DNA from: JAADHI01 sp964451325
GTDB taxonomy: Bacteria; Nitrospirota; Nitrospiria; SBBL01; JAADHI01
Direction of reading: 5' to 3'
NCBI GenBank assembly: GCA_964451325.1
Contig: CAYVHO010000003.1
Span: 124,001-188,000 of the forward strand
DNA length: 64,000 bases
Below, piece by piece: positions 24,458 to 34,800 of the stretch. How positions within the stretch are numbered: position 1 is the stretch's first letter; the number at the start of each line of letters is the position of its first letter. Made by a program: the position numbers and the translations under genes. The notes beneath the pieces are model-generated. The model did no database searches, was not told the origin of the DNA, and saw only the letters and a list, made by a program, of their open reading frames with translations.

Positions 24458-25741
24458 ATGCTCATCGAATTCACCGTCAAAAATTTCCTTTCATTTCGCG
24501 AAAAGACAACATTCTCCTTAATTAGTACAAAGGGTGGGGAATTGAGGGATTCAAATACCTTCGACCCCAAAGCACTCTCAACACCTACACTCCTAAAAAG
24601 TGGGGTAATCTATGGGGCAAATGCGGCTGGGAAATCTAATTTCATTAAGGCATTGAGAAGAATGCAGGCACTGATTCTCTTATCAGCCCACGAAAGTCAA
24701 GCCAATGAAGCGCTCCCAATCACCCCTTTTCTTTTGAACCCCAGTTACTCAAGGTTGCCGAGCGAATTTGAAGTGACCTTCTTCAGTGAAGGGGTTCGCT
24801 ATCAATACGGTTTTGCAGCAACAAAAGAACGTATTAGTGAGGAATGGTTGTTGGCTTACCCAAAGGGACGACCGCAAAGATGGATTGAGCGAACCTATAA
24901 CGATAAAACACAGGCCTACTCCTGGGGAGCAATGTCTCAGCTTTCGGGTCAAAAACAAGTTTGGCAAGAGGCGACAAGAGACAATGCGTTGCTTCTTTCA
25001 ACAGCAATGCAGCTCAATAGCCAGCAACTCAAACCGGTATTTAATTGGTTTAAAAAAATCCTTCATGTTTCTGGCATTGGTGGGTGGGATCACGATTATT
25101 CCATTGAGCAATGTAAAAAAGCAGAGACAAAAATGGCGGTCGTTCACTTTTTAAAAGCGGCAGATCTTGATATTGAAGATATCGAGCTTGAAACAGAAAA
25201 ATTCAATTCGAACATGTTACCCAAAAATATGCCCGATGCGATAAAAAAGGAAACCGAAGCTAAATTTAAAGGGAAGCCCGTTGTGGTTAATATCATGACG
25301 ACCCATTTATTACCGAATGGAGAACAAGTTTTGTTCGATATGGGTGATGAGTCCGATGGGACACAGAAAATTTTTGCCCTCGCTGGCCCATGGCTGGAGA
25401 CTTTGCAACATGGATATGTGCTTGTGATTGATGAGCTACACGACAACCTACATCCCCTAATGGTGAAGTTTCTCGTTAGCCTTTTTCACAACAAAGAAAC
25501 AAACCCACACAACGCTCAATTGATTTTTACAACGCATGATACCTCCATTCTAAATCAAGAAGTCTTCCGTCGGGATCAGGTCTGGTTTTGCGAAAAAGAC
25601 GGGGACAAATCTTCGAGACTAAACCCTTTAAGTGACTTCAGTCCTCGGAAAAAAACAGAAAATTTAGAAAAGGGTTATTTATCGGGACGCTACGGGGCAT
25701 TGCCTTATTTGAAAGAGATCAAAGCGGCAATGGGGTCTTGA
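24458..25741 (+). CDS. RloA/AbiLi-like AAA ATPase (OLD/RecF-type)
   Basis: 427 residues from ATG 24458 with AGAGGC upstream; an upstream in-frame start at 24407 overlaps the promoter. Begins MLIEFTVKNFLSFREKTTFSL, the standard start of SMC/RecF-like defence ATPases. Walker A is GANAAGKSN, Walker B is VLVIDELHDNLHPLM, and the switch His is in LIFTTHDTSIL. It ends with a segment rich in basic and aromatic residues (RRDQVWFCEK, GYLSGRYGALPYL) shared by RloA proteins. It abuts an RloB gene without a gap. Homologous pairs (lactococcal AbiL, RloAB near restriction loci) act in abortive phage defence. Activity here is inferred. Confidence 0.88.
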   Translation: MLIEFTVKNFLSFREKTTFSLISTKGGELRDSNTFDPKALSTPTLLKSGVIYGANAAGKSNFIKALRRMQALILLSAHESQANEALPITPFLLNPSYSRLPSEFEVTFFSEGVRYQYGFAATKERISEEWLLAYPKGRPQRWIERTYNDKTQAYSWGAMSQLSGQKQVWQEATRDNALLLSTAMQLNSQQLKPVFNWFKKILHVSGIGGWDHDYSIEQCKKAETKMAVVHFLKAADLDIEDIELETEKFNSNMLPKNMPDAIKKETEAKFKGKPVVVNIMTTHLLPNGEQVLFDMGDESDGTQKIFALAGPWLETLQHGYVLVIDELHDNLHPLMVKFLVSLFHNKETNPHNAQLIFTTHDTSILNQEVFRRDQVWFCEKDGDKSSRLNPLSDFSPRKKTENLEKGYLSGRYGALPYLKEIKAAMGS

Positions 25742-26410
25742 GTGGGAAGTGAGGATCGATTCCATAAACGAAGAGCAAAATCGGCACACGATCTTTCCCG
25801 AAAACGAGCGAAACGTGCACCCTATGATCGTGTGTTAATTGTTTGTGAAGGATTAAAAACCGAACCAAACTACTTAGCCGAACTGATTCATTCCCTGAGA
25901 TTAAACTCCGCAAATGTTGAGATAGACGGCTCCTGTGGCTCCAGCCCCATAAGCGTCGTAAAATACGCGAAGAAACGATACTCAGAAGAAAAAAAGAAAG
26001 GCGATTCTTTTGATAAAGTTTTTTGCGTTTTTGATAAAGACTCACACGGAATGAAATATGAACAGGCATTGAATACAATTTCATATTCAAAACCCAAAAA
26101 TGTATTTCAAGCGATTAACTCGGTGCCCTGTTTTGAATACTGGTTATTGTTGCATTTTAAATTTTCGACCAAACAATTTCTGGCAATAGGGAAAAAGAGC
26201 TCGTGTGATCGCTTGATTCAGAATTTGAAACAATACCTGCCCAATTACAGCAAAGGAGAATCAGGGCTATACAAAATATTGATGGGTAAAACAGGGGAGG
26301 CAATTACGAACAGTAAAAGAACGCTGATTCAGGCGCAGGAGGGTGCGACTGACAATCCGACAACAAAAATGCATGAGTTAGTTGAATATTTACAACAGCT
26401 CAAATCCTAA
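25742..26410 (+). CDS. RloB/AbiLii-like protein (TOPRIM-like nuclease fold)
   Basis: 222 residues, GTG start immediately after the RloA stop, so translation is coupled. The RloB family signature is present: basic N-terminus (KRAKRAPYDRVLIVCEGLKTEPNYL) with the conserved Glu after the first strand, then DKVFCVFDKDSHG carrying the D-x-D metal site, and CFEYWLLLHF and N..YSK near the middle. The family is thought to be the effector nuclease activated by the ATPase partner. Composition is richer in A and K than the flanking genes, consistent with acquisition by transfer. Converges with the AttH-like gene, 3 bp overlap of stop regions. Confidence 0.88.
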   Translation: MGSEDRFHKRRAKSAHDLSRKRAKRAPYDRVLIVCEGLKTEPNYLAELIHSLRLNSANVEIDGSCGSSPISVVKYAKKRYSEEKKKGDSFDKVFCVFDKDSHGMKYEQALNTISYSKPKNVFQAINSVPCFEYWLLLHFKFSTKQFLAIGKKSSCDRLIQNLKQYLPNYSKGESGLYKILMGKTGEAITNSKRTLIQAQEGATDNPTTKMHELVEYLQQLKS

Positions 26411-27513
26411 TCTTCCAATCCCTCCTCATAACCCGTCAGCTCAATATAACCCTTTCCTGATATCTTTACCCCATTTTTTTCTCCCTTAAAATCACTGGCC
26501 CCCTCCCAATAGGTCACACGGGTGCTCTTATCTGTAATTAACTCCTGATTGTCCAGGAGCGGTACGGACTTTAAAGTGAGTTGCTGTGAAGGCACAGAGA
26601 TTTCCCAGCCCACCGGATAATTCGCACCGCTTTTTTCGCTTTTCCAGTGTCTAAGCGGTGTGAGTTTAAAATCTTTTGCGTTGAGGTGTTTTTTTGTTCC
26701 ATCGGGAAAAACCACTGTGCCACTGGAGATGGGGTCTTTTTCCCCGTCTTTTTGTCTGATTTGGTAAAACATGTATTCACTGTCGTCGTCGAGTTGGATG
26801 GAAAACCAATCCCAGCCAACTTGGTCTTCTCCAAGCAATGCACTGCCAAATTCATGATCCATCCAACTTAAACCCGATACGGTTTTTTCCTTTCCTCCAA
26901 CAATGAGTACGCCTTCAGTCCTTAGACGTGTGAAGGAATAATAATGACTCGCAGCACCTTCGGCTTCCCCTTTTTTACTGATGCCTTTTTCACCGTGAAT
27001 GACCAGAGGTTTTTGAGGCACAAGTTTTAGATCAATTTGATAGGCAGCGCCACCTGCACGGATATGCATGACTTCACCTGCTCCTGTGGCAGACCAATCA
27101 TCAATCCAAACCCGCATTTTACCGTTTTCCGAGCCTGCTTTCCCCAAAGCTTTTCGGCTGATCAATTCATCGTAATAGAATTGTTTTCCAGTGATGTCTG
27201 TCACGGCAAAATGGGCAAGATAAATATCACGCACGACCCATTTTGAAGGATTTTTGTCCGCGTGTTTGTTTTCAATGCCTCGACGAAAAAAGGTCAATTC
27301 GTAACCAAAGTCCTCTCCATCTTTTGATTTAAGATGTCCCGTGAAATACCACCACTCAATTAAATAACGCTCATGATTGCCATGATCTCGTGGAAATTCA
27401 AACACGTATCCGGGCAAGGCTAAGTTGAAACGCGCAGATTCAGCATGAGAAAAAGCCCTTGGCAAAAAAACCACCCCCATTAAAAAAAATAACAACACAA
27501 GCTTTTTATTCAT
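26407..27513 (-). CDS. AttH/CrtC-type lipocalin-like exported protein
   Basis: 368 residues with a signal peptide (LLFFLMGVVFLPRAFSHAES). Typical AttH/hydroxyneurosporene-synthase fold motifs: FPRDHG.H..YLIEWWYFTGHL, GYELTFFRRG, YLAHFAVTD, SGLSWMDHEFGS and DWFSIQLDD. In the SEED-defined AttEFGH set this protein accompanies a LolD-like ATPase and MacB-like permease. Despite the CrtC resemblance, no carotenoid genes are present. Starts within the last 8 bases of the permease gene, so the three genes form one operon. Likely a periplasmic or outer-membrane lipid-binding partner. Confidence 0.85.
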   Translation of the reverse strand: MNKKLVLLFFLMGVVFLPRAFSHAESARFNLALPGYVFEFPRDHGNHERYLIEWWYFTGHLKSKDGEDFGYELTFFRRGIENKHADKNPSKWVVRDIYLAHFAVTDITGKQFYYDELISRKALGKAGSENGKMRVWIDDWSATGAGEVMHIRAGGAAYQIDLKLVPQKPLVIHGEKGISKKGEAEGAASHYYSFTRLRTEGVLIVGGKEKTVSGLSWMDHEFGSALLGEDQVGWDWFSIQLDDDSEYMFYQIRQKDGEKDPISSGTVVFPDGTKKHLNAKDFKLTPLRHWKSEKSGANYPVGWEISVPSQQLTLKSVPLLDNQELITDKSTRVTYWEGASDFKGEKNGVKISGKGYIELTGYEEGLED

Positions 27514-30094
27514 AAGCGACGGCTTCTTTTAAATCGGTTTTTGATGCACGTTTTGCGGGCAAATAACCCGCAATCAAAGCCACGCCAATCGCCAAGAAAA
27601 ATGAGTGCATAATAATTTCGGGTGGAAAATAAAATTGCAGTGTCCACCCGAAAGACGCTTTGTTAATCACAAAAATAAGCAACAAAGAAAGAAAATAGCC
27701 ACAAACCAAGGCAATAAGGTTTCCAATGACGCCCATATATAAGGCTTCAAGCAAAACGATACGAATGACCTGCGGCCGTGAGGCTCCGATGGCGCGCAAG
27801 ATGCCGATTTCACGTTTTCGCTCTAAAACAGAGACAAACAAGGTGTTGGCGATACCCAACAGTGCAACGAAAATCGCAATCCATTCCAAGGCATAAGTGA
27901 TGAGAAAGGTTTGATCAAAGATGTCCATGATTTCTTTTTTAAATGTCGTTTGTGTTGTAAAGCTGATGCCCGCTTTATTGCCCCAACGTGTGAGTAAATG
28001 ATCTCGTGTGCGGCCGACATCTGCCCCTGATTTCAAATAGATCGCGGCAACGTCAACTTTGTGGTCCGTCCAATATTTTTTAAAATGGGAACGGTTGATC
28101 ACAATCTTTCCGCCGTCTGTGCCGTAGTCATAAAAAACCCCGCCAATCTTAAAATCGACATTCCCCTGCGGGGTTGGAATCGGAATAACATCGCCTTCTT
28201 CAAGCTGAAAACGGTTGGCCAGGACTTCTGAAATGAGGGCTTCTCGTTCGACGACAGCACGCTGCATGATTTGAGTGGCATCGCCCTTGCGAAAAAGATA
28301 AGTACTGTATTTAGCGTGAATATCTAAGTGTCGCCCAACCAATTCCACAGACTCGTTTCTAAACAACACAAAACGCGAACGATAAGCATCAACCGCCTCA
28401 ATTTCCGGAACTTGAAGCATCTCTTCACGCAGACCGTCGGGCAGGGTTTCATCCGAATCACCCACCATATAAGATGCCGGAAAAACAAGAATATCAGACT
28501 GAATCGTTTGATCAATCCACAGCACGACCGTGGTTCTAAAACTTTCAATCATAATCACAACACTCACCATCATGGCCAGTGCCGCCATAAATGCCGAGAT
28601 GGTCGGGGCATTTCGGCGTATAGCCCGCTCTAAATGTCCCTGGGCCAAGCGCCACGAAGGCGCCGCGTTTCGAGATAAAAAGTAGACGCCTTTTGAAAAC
28701 AAGAGAATGCTCGAAGGCACAATCAAGGAAAAAGCCATGAGCAACAAACCCGCAGCGGCATAACCATTCCACGAAAAACCCCAGTTAATCGGCATTTGAG
28801 ATAAACCAAAAGACAATAATGCGCAGAACCCGCTCCACTTCAAAAGGTGTTGAGGTGCCAGCCCCTCGGCTTCTGAGCCAAAGACCCCTTCCAGGGCCTC
28901 ACGGGGTTTGAGACGCGCCGCCTGCCACGCGGGGTAGATCGCTGAAAAAGTCGAAACCAGGACGCCAATGACCACCCCTTCGATAAAAAGGGCCAGGGGC
29001 AGAGAAAAGGGCGATGGGGGAATGGGAACATACAGCGTGCTCACCGTTTGCGAAAGCACTTGCACGACCCAGCGCGCAAGCAAGGCACCGATCAAAACCC
29101 CTAAAAACCCACCGACCGTGCCAATCACAATGCCTTCGATTGTAAAAAGCCTAAAAATCTGTTTGCGATCCACACCAAGAGCCCGCAACAAACCGATTTC
29201 TTTTCGCCGATGCACAACAGAAACCAGCAAGGTATTGTAAATAAGAAAAAGACCGACAAAAAGGGAAATTGCACTCAAAGCCGTGAGGTTCATTTGAAAA
29301 GAAAAGAGCATCTTTTCAATTTGTTTGTTGCGTTGCTGCGGACGACGAATAAGGACTTGCTCTCCCAGTGTTTTATCCAGTCGGGTAATAATTGTTTCAA
29401 GGGATATTTCTTCATCCGTCATTAAATCAATGCGGTCGAGTTGTCCCAGTTTTTCCAATCGCCATTGTGCCGTGGCAATATCAATGATCCCGATATTGCC
29501 ATCCCGCGAACGCGCAATGCCTTCTCCTCCTAGAAGTCCCGCCACTTTAAAATTGAGTAGATTGCCCTCTTTCCTCAAAGAGAGGGGATCACCCACCTTC
29601 AAGTGATGGCGTTTGGCAAAAACCTCGGGTAAAAAGATGGACTCAGGATTCAACAAACGTTCAAAAGCCTGCGTCAAAGTGCTTTCATCTCCTGCTCCAT
29701 CAAAATCTCCCGAAAATTCATAGTCCCGAAAAACCCCCTCTTGTAGGAGGTCGACCCCCATTAAAAGCAAGACTTCTCCCGCAGCCGAAGAAGGTGTCGC
29801 AATCGGCAAAACACTTTGCACCAGCGGTGAAATCTGGGAGATTGTAGGATCTTGACGAAACAGAGTAAGAATTGTTTCGTCCATCGCACCACTGCGACCC
29901 ACGACTTCGAGTGTGGTCTTCCCGGCAAAGGCGTCGACGGATTGTTTATAGGTACTCAGGACACTCAGATTTGCGATGCGAATCGAGACAAAAACAGAAA
30001 TACCCAGCGCCACGCCAATGAGTGTGAGCCAGTTTCGTTTTTCACGGAACAGATGGCGAAGAGAAATAAATTTGAGCAGGACGTGTTGTGTCAT
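27506..30094 (-). CDS. ABC transporter permease, MacB/FtsX-like (AttF-AttG fused form)
   Basis: 862 residues. N-terminal TM (GVALGISVFVSIRIAN), a MacB-type periplasmic core, three TMs with ALSAISLFVGLFLIYNTLLV and RRKEIGLLRALGVD. Then a second TM, a second core and three more TMs with RKREIGILRAIGAS. The repeated K-E-I-G-[LI]-L-R-A-[LI]-G motif is the FtsX coupling segment. The duplicated architecture corresponds to AttF plus AttG in one chain. Overlaps the ATPase gene by 4 nt (ATGA) and the AttH gene by 8 nt. Likely transfers force to periplasmic lipoprotein/lipid handling rather than moving a soluble substrate. Confidence 0.88.
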   Translation of the reverse strand: MTQHVLLKFISLRHLFREKRNWLTLIGVALGISVFVSIRIANLSVLSTYKQSVDAFAGKTTLEVVGRSGAMDETILTLFRQDPTISQISPLVQSVLPIATPSSAAGEVLLLMGVDLLQEGVFRDYEFSGDFDGAGDESTLTQAFERLLNPESIFLPEVFAKRHHLKVGDPLSLRKEGNLLNFKVAGLLGGEGIARSRDGNIGIIDIATAQWRLEKLGQLDRIDLMTDEEISLETIITRLDKTLGEQVLIRRPQQRNKQIEKMLFSFQMNLTALSAISLFVGLFLIYNTLLVSVVHRRKEIGLLRALGVDRKQIFRLFTIEGIVIGTVGGFLGVLIGALLARWVVQVLSQTVSTLYVPIPPSPFSLPLALFIEGVVIGVLVSTFSAIYPAWQAARLKPREALEGVFGSEAEGLAPQHLLKWSGFCALLSFGLSQMPINWGFSWNGYAAAGLLLMAFSLIVPSSILLFSKGVYFLSRNAAPSWRLAQGHLERAIRRNAPTISAFMAALAMMVSVVIMIESFRTTVVLWIDQTIQSDILVFPASYMVGDSDETLPDGLREEMLQVPEIEAVDAYRSRFVLFRNESVELVGRHLDIHAKYSTYLFRKGDATQIMQRAVVEREALISEVLANRFQLEEGDVIPIPTPQGNVDFKIGGVFYDYGTDGGKIVINRSHFKKYWTDHKVDVAAIYLKSGADVGRTRDHLLTRWGNKAGISFTTQTTFKKEIMDIFDQTFLITYALEWIAIFVALLGIANTLFVSVLERKREIGILRAIGASRPQVIRIVLLEALYMGVIGNLIALVCGYFLSLLLIFVINKASFGWTLQFYFPPEIIMHSFFLAIGVALIAGYLPAKRASKTDLKEAVAYE

Positions 30095-30771
30095 CTCAAA
30101 TTTTCAACACGGGCCACTTCGCTGTCTTTCATGTGGATGATTTGATCCGCATAAGCCGCTGCTTGCATGCTGTGTGTCGCCATCAGCAGGGTAAGCCCTG
30201 ACTTTTGTGTGTGTGAAGCCAAGAGCTTTAGAATGTCTTGTCCCGTTTTGGAATCCAGATTGCCCGTCGGCTCATCGGCCAACAGCAGTTTGGGGGAAAT
30301 GCCATCGGCACGGGCAATGGCCACACGTTGCATTTCTCCACCGGACAAGGCAGCAGGCAAATGATCCAGCCTGTGACTCAGACCCACCTGTGCTAAAGCC
30401 TCACGGGCCTGTTGCTCTACTTCATGTGTTGCACCCCCACGAAGCAACAAGGGCAGTGCAACATTTTCTTGTGCGCTCAACATCGGTAATAAATTAAAAA
30501 ACTGGAAAATCATGCCAATTTCTGAACGACGCAGGGTCGTCCAATCTTTGTCTTCAAAACACCGTGTGGATTGGCCGTCAAAAAAAATCTCCCCGGAAGT
30601 GGGGAAATCCAATCCCCCGATCAAGTTTAGTAGGGTCGATTTTCCACAACCGGAGGGCCCCATCAAAAGCGTAAACGACCCTTTAGGGATTTCAAGTGAA
30701 ACCGTTTTTAAAGCCGTAACAGGATGTGTCGCATGGGGATATACTTTGCTGACTTTATTTAATCTAATCAT
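30091..30771 (-). CDS. ABC transporter ATPase, LolD/MacB type (AttE-like)
   Basis: 226 residues. Walker A GPSGCGKST, Q-loop IGMIFQFFNLLPMLSAQEN, signature LSGGEMQR, Walker B LLLADEPTGNLDS, switch His MATHS. The spacing and NLLP Q-loop are those of the LolCDE/MacB family, so it energises the FtsX-type permease encoded next. One small oddity: the helix after the signature reads IARADGISPKL where most members have IARALxxxPxL. Three-gene operon with overlapping starts. Confidence 0.92.
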   Translation of the reverse strand: MIRLNKVSKVYPHATHPVTALKTVSLEIPKGSFTLLMGPSGCGKSTLLNLIGGLDFPTSGEIFFDGQSTRCFEDKDWTTLRRSEIGMIFQFFNLLPMLSAQENVALPLLLRGGATHEVEQQAREALAQVGLSHRLDHLPAALSGGEMQRVAIARADGISPKLLLADEPTGNLDSKTGQDILKLLASHTQKSGLTLLMATHSMQAAAYADQIIHMKDSEVARVENLR

Positions 30772-30900
30772 AAAATTTAAGGTAGCACAGCACTTCTTTT
30801 AGGGTAAAGTGAACAGCCTTTTTTTGACTTTGTCTTCCTGCGTATGGCATATAAGAATTCAGATGGCACATTAAGCCCTCTTCCTAATGATGGAGTCAGA

Positions 30901-31515
30901 ATGATTGAAACTGCACAATTTAAGGCCGCCATCCAATGTTTTGACGACCTCAATCGCCAAGACCCCAACCATGAATTATTTGAAGGCGAGCGCATTCCCA
31001 AAGAACTACTTTACGCAGAGCGCATGAGCACCTGGCTCCTTCGCATTGCGCCTGAGGCCCCTGAAGCCCTGCAACTTGCCGCACGCAGCCAACACATTGC
31101 ACGATGGAAGATTCCACGCTCTGACTACCCCATGGATCGAAAAGGGTACCTCAAATGGCGCACAAACCTCAATCGTTTCCATGCCAAAACCGCAACAGAA
31201 ATTCTACGAGAAGTGGGCTACGACAATGAAACCATCCACCGTGTTGAAGGTTTGCTGCTCAAAAAACACCTCAAAGACAACCCTGAGATGCAGATGATGG
31301 AGGATGTCATTTGTGTGGTTTTTCTTGAAAGTTATTTCAGCGATTTTTCCTCAACACTGGATGAAAAAAAGATGATCCCCATCATACAAAAAACCTGGCT
31401 TAAGATGACGCCAAAAGGCCACAAAGCTGCATTGGGCCTGACCCTAGCTCCTGAAGCCTCGGCCCTCATTCAAAAAGCCTTGTCAGAAGAATCAAACAAG
31501 CCACTTCACGATTAA
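30901..31515 (+). CDS. DUF4202 family protein
   Basis: 204 residues from ATG 30901, preceded by GGAG at 30892-30895; an upstream in-frame ATG at 30844 is less well supported. The DUF4202 pattern is evident: IQCFDDLNRQDPNHE, ELLYAERMSTWL, AARSQHIARWKIPRSDYP.DR.GYL.WR, EVGYD, LLLKKHLKDNPEMQ, EDVICVVFLESYF. The conserved His and acidic residues (H-x-A-R-W, E-D-x-x-C-x-V-F-L-E) look like an HD-type or ligand-binding helical fold. Biochemical function is not known. Divergent from the Att operon. Confidence 0.85.
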   Translation: MIETAQFKAAIQCFDDLNRQDPNHELFEGERIPKELLYAERMSTWLLRIAPEAPEALQLAARSQHIARWKIPRSDYPMDRKGYLKWRTNLNRFHAKTATEILREVGYDNETIHRVEGLLLKKHLKDNPEMQMMEDVICVVFLESYFSDFSSTLDEKKMIPIIQKTWLKMTPKGHKAALGLTLAPEASALIQKALSEESNKPLHD

Positions 31516-31838
31516 GGCACAATTTACCTCAATTTTTGATTGACAATCCCCTTGTCTTTGCTTGAAGATACCCCATCGTATTTTAATCCGCTCTGTAGCC
31601 GGTACATTTTCCTGACATATCCTAAATAGGTCAGAATTCGTACAACAAACACAATTATCTTATTTAATCCTTTTAGTAAGGACCCCCTAAACAAGTCATG
31701 AATATTTCTTTCAAGACGCAAATTCCCAGCTTCTGTCATTTTCGTCTTGAATCTCAATTCAATCTCTCGAAAACTTCAATGCAAACTCAATGAGAGCTCC
31801 CTAATTTATAAATAATAATGGAAAGGTAGGTCTTAAGA
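31516..31838. other. 323-bp intergenic region with an inverted repeat and a repeat element, no gene
   Basis: Between DUF4202 and the large adhesin gene. It holds a 23-bp interrupted palindrome (31612-31634, arms CTGAC.TAT and ATA.GTCAG) and the short inverted-repeat element (31677-31803). The Shine-Dalgarno AAAGG/TAGG region of the adhesin gene follows. No convincing coding frame or RNA gene. AT-rich throughout. Confidence 0.6.
31677..31803. repeat. Copy 1 of a short inverted-repeat (MITE-like) element, 127 bp
   Basis: Shares with copy 2 (58354-58518) the left TAAGGAnCC...CAAGTCATGAAT block, the core AAATTCCCAGCTTCTGT (31719-31735 here, one mismatch allowed at the first base), CTTGAATC, and the right block CTCAATGAGAGCTCCCTA versus CTTAATCAGAGGTCCCCTA. 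The ends are imperfect inverted repeats. It lacks about 38 bp of the middle found in copy 2. No open reading frame. Confidence 0.6.
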
Positions 31839-34800
31839 ATGAATTCTGAAAAAGCAGCCTTATACATTCCAGTCATTTTTTTAATCACGCTCTTGTTCGT
31901 ATTTCCCGCCCGAGTTTTTGCCGATGAAACCACTTCTGGCAAAAAGTGGGCACCTCGGTTTACCTTTGAGTACCGCCCGGATCGCAGTCGTTCGCTCGCG
32001 CGTTTCGACGCACTCATTCCACTTTGGCAGAAACACAATGCCCTCTTCTTTTCCGACCTGCGTTACATTGATACCTCCGGCCCCGGCATGGAAGGAAATT
32101 TAGGTTTGGGTTATCGTAAGCTCCAGCATGACTTGCTGATTTTCGGGGGGGATTGGATTTGGGGCGGCTATGCTTTTTTTGACCGGCGTAAAACCGCGCT
32201 TGGAAATTATTTTTCTCAACTCACCTTTGGTGCAGAACTGCTCACGCCCGATTGGTCATTTCGAGGCAATGGCTACCTTCCTGACACAACGGGGGATGTC
32301 CTGGGGATCCGTTCAGGGCCAGGTGGCGGCGGAACAACATTATTCGGAACGACAGTCGTCTCCAGCACGGGGACCACAACAATTGTCGATAAGGAATGGG
32401 CGCTGCCCGGTTTTGATCTAGAAGCCGGCGTCCGTTTTAAAACCCTACCCGACCACGCATTGTGGCTCTACGCGGGTTATTTTCACTTTGACCGTTCAGA
32501 AACCCGTAAAATTGCAGGTCCGCGCGTGCGCGCTGAATATCGCATGTATGATCTTTTTGATTGGATGGGCAGTGAAATCACCCTGGGTGCGGAAATACGG
32601 AAGGACAGCATCGGCGGGACCGACGGTCTGGTCTTAGCCCGTCTGAGTATTCCCATTGGGAAGGTCGATGCTCCGGCACGGGGTTTTGAGAAACGCATGA
32701 TGGAATTTATCCAGCGGGATGTGGATGTGGTGACCCTGGTGAACACGGACGAAACAGGCTCAGCAGGGGCGGCAGGGGCGGCAGCCTTCATTGTTGATCC
32801 GCAGTCACGTGAAACCTTAAATGTTTATGTTGTAAACAATGACGGGACGGGGGATTGTACACAGGCAAATCCCTGTACGCTTGCAGATGTCGCGAGCGAC
32901 AACAATTATGGATCAGGTGATGTGATTGTGCTCGTGGACAATTCAGGTAACGTCGTGGGGAATATTGACCTTACGGCAACCGTGGGTGCTTTGGGTTCAG
33001 ATCGCCGTCAAGTGGTCGGTGGCGAAGGCGACATTATACTCACGCTGTCGAGTGGCGACACGATCAATCTCAACGGCTTGGGTGCTCGTCCCACATTGGA
33101 GGGCAACCTCACTTTGGCCAACGAATCACAGATCAGAGGTTTCGACATTGTCTCACCGGGTACGGCAATCTCCGGGACTGACGTGAATCGTCCTGTCATC
33201 CGGGATATCAATGTAATCAATGCAGGAAACAATGCCCTGGATCTTGAGGGAATGATTCAGTCTGCAGATATTTCTGATTTTTCAATCCAGCAGGTCGGCG
33301 GCACGGCCATCGATTTGTCGGGTACATCCGGTTCACTTGATTTTAACAATATTGATATCGCAGGTTTAGGGAGCGGGACAGGTCTGAGTCTGAACGGCGC
33401 TTCAGGCAATGTGGAAATCGACGGCCTGAATATCTCTGGGACAGGGGCTGAAGGCTCCACCGGAGTGGACATGCGTGGTAGCACTGGGGCCTTAACCGTA
33501 ACGAATCCGGGTACAATTCAAAATGTTGTGACCGGTTTTGATTTTGATGCAAACTCAAATGCCACCCTTAATTTCCAAAATGGCATCATTAACGCGGGTG
33601 TTCCCGTGAATACCGTCGGGGTGATCAATGGCGATTATAACTTCACAGGCAGTACGATTACAAAAGACAACACCCTTTCAACCCAAACGGGTTTTGGTGG
33701 GCAGTTCTTTTTTATCGACGCGACGGGCGGCGGTGTGGGCACAGCCAACGATCGTGCCAGTGTTGACTTTGCCGAGGCCAATACCTCACCCAATGATGTC
33801 ATTTTCTTAGTTGAAGACGGGACGGGGTTCCTCATGGCGACGGATGGCTTTCAGCTTCAGAATAATCAACGGGCGATTGGTTTTGCACGCGGTGATACCG
33901 AAGTCGACTTTACAGAATCAAATGAACAGTTTCGTGGAACCTTCCGTTATGGTGTTGCAGATCCCACGGGCCTGGGTGCAGCAACCCTAAGCAACAACGG
34001 GGGTACCGAAGCCCTCACTTTGGCTAATAACAACGAAGTACGTGACTTCAATATCGTCACCAACATCCCTTCCGATGCCATTGGCGGTAACGGCTTCAAC
34101 GGTGCCGTTATCAGCAACATCAATACGAGTGGAGGTGAAAATAGCCTCAACTTTATTAATGCCAGCGGCCCCATCATCATCACAGATTCGCGTTTTGCCG
34201 ATTCAGCAGGTAGCGGCCTTCGTGTCGAAGGCGGAGACGCGAACATTGCTTTAAGCAATACCGAATTTGTCAATACGGGTGGCAGCGTATTTGAGTTCAT
34301 CGGCGGCATGAGCAACATGACCTTCAACGGAGACATCAATCAGGGCAATAACGCTAGCCTCATTGCCGTGACTGCCGGTCACAGTGGAATGCTGAGCTTT
34401 CAAAATGGAAACATCAATGCCACAAATGGAAACGGTCTGCAATTTGATGATGCTGATGGCACCTACAATTTTACGAGTCCAATCACCCTCAATGGCGGAG
34501 ACGCGGGAATTGACATCTTAAACGGTTCGGACAGCACCTTCAATTTTGGCAACGTCACCGTAAATGATAGTGGATTGATGGGACCTGCGATCAATTTGAG
34601 TGGTGCGACGAACGGGGTTAATTTTGGAGATGTCGATCTTACAAATCTGGGCGGGGGTACGGGATTAAGCCTGAATGGATCTTCAGCAAATGTGACGATG
34701 AACACCTTGGATGTCACCGGAACGGGGGCTGCGGGCTCCACCGGGGTCGATATGCGTGGTGCCACCGGGATCTTAAACGTGACCAATGCAGGCACGATAC

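Noticed and set aside
31524..31757. Small gene on the minus strand in the 31.5-31.8 kb gap
   Set aside because: The frame lies across the short inverted-repeat element and lacks a ribosome-binding site or recognisable sequence.
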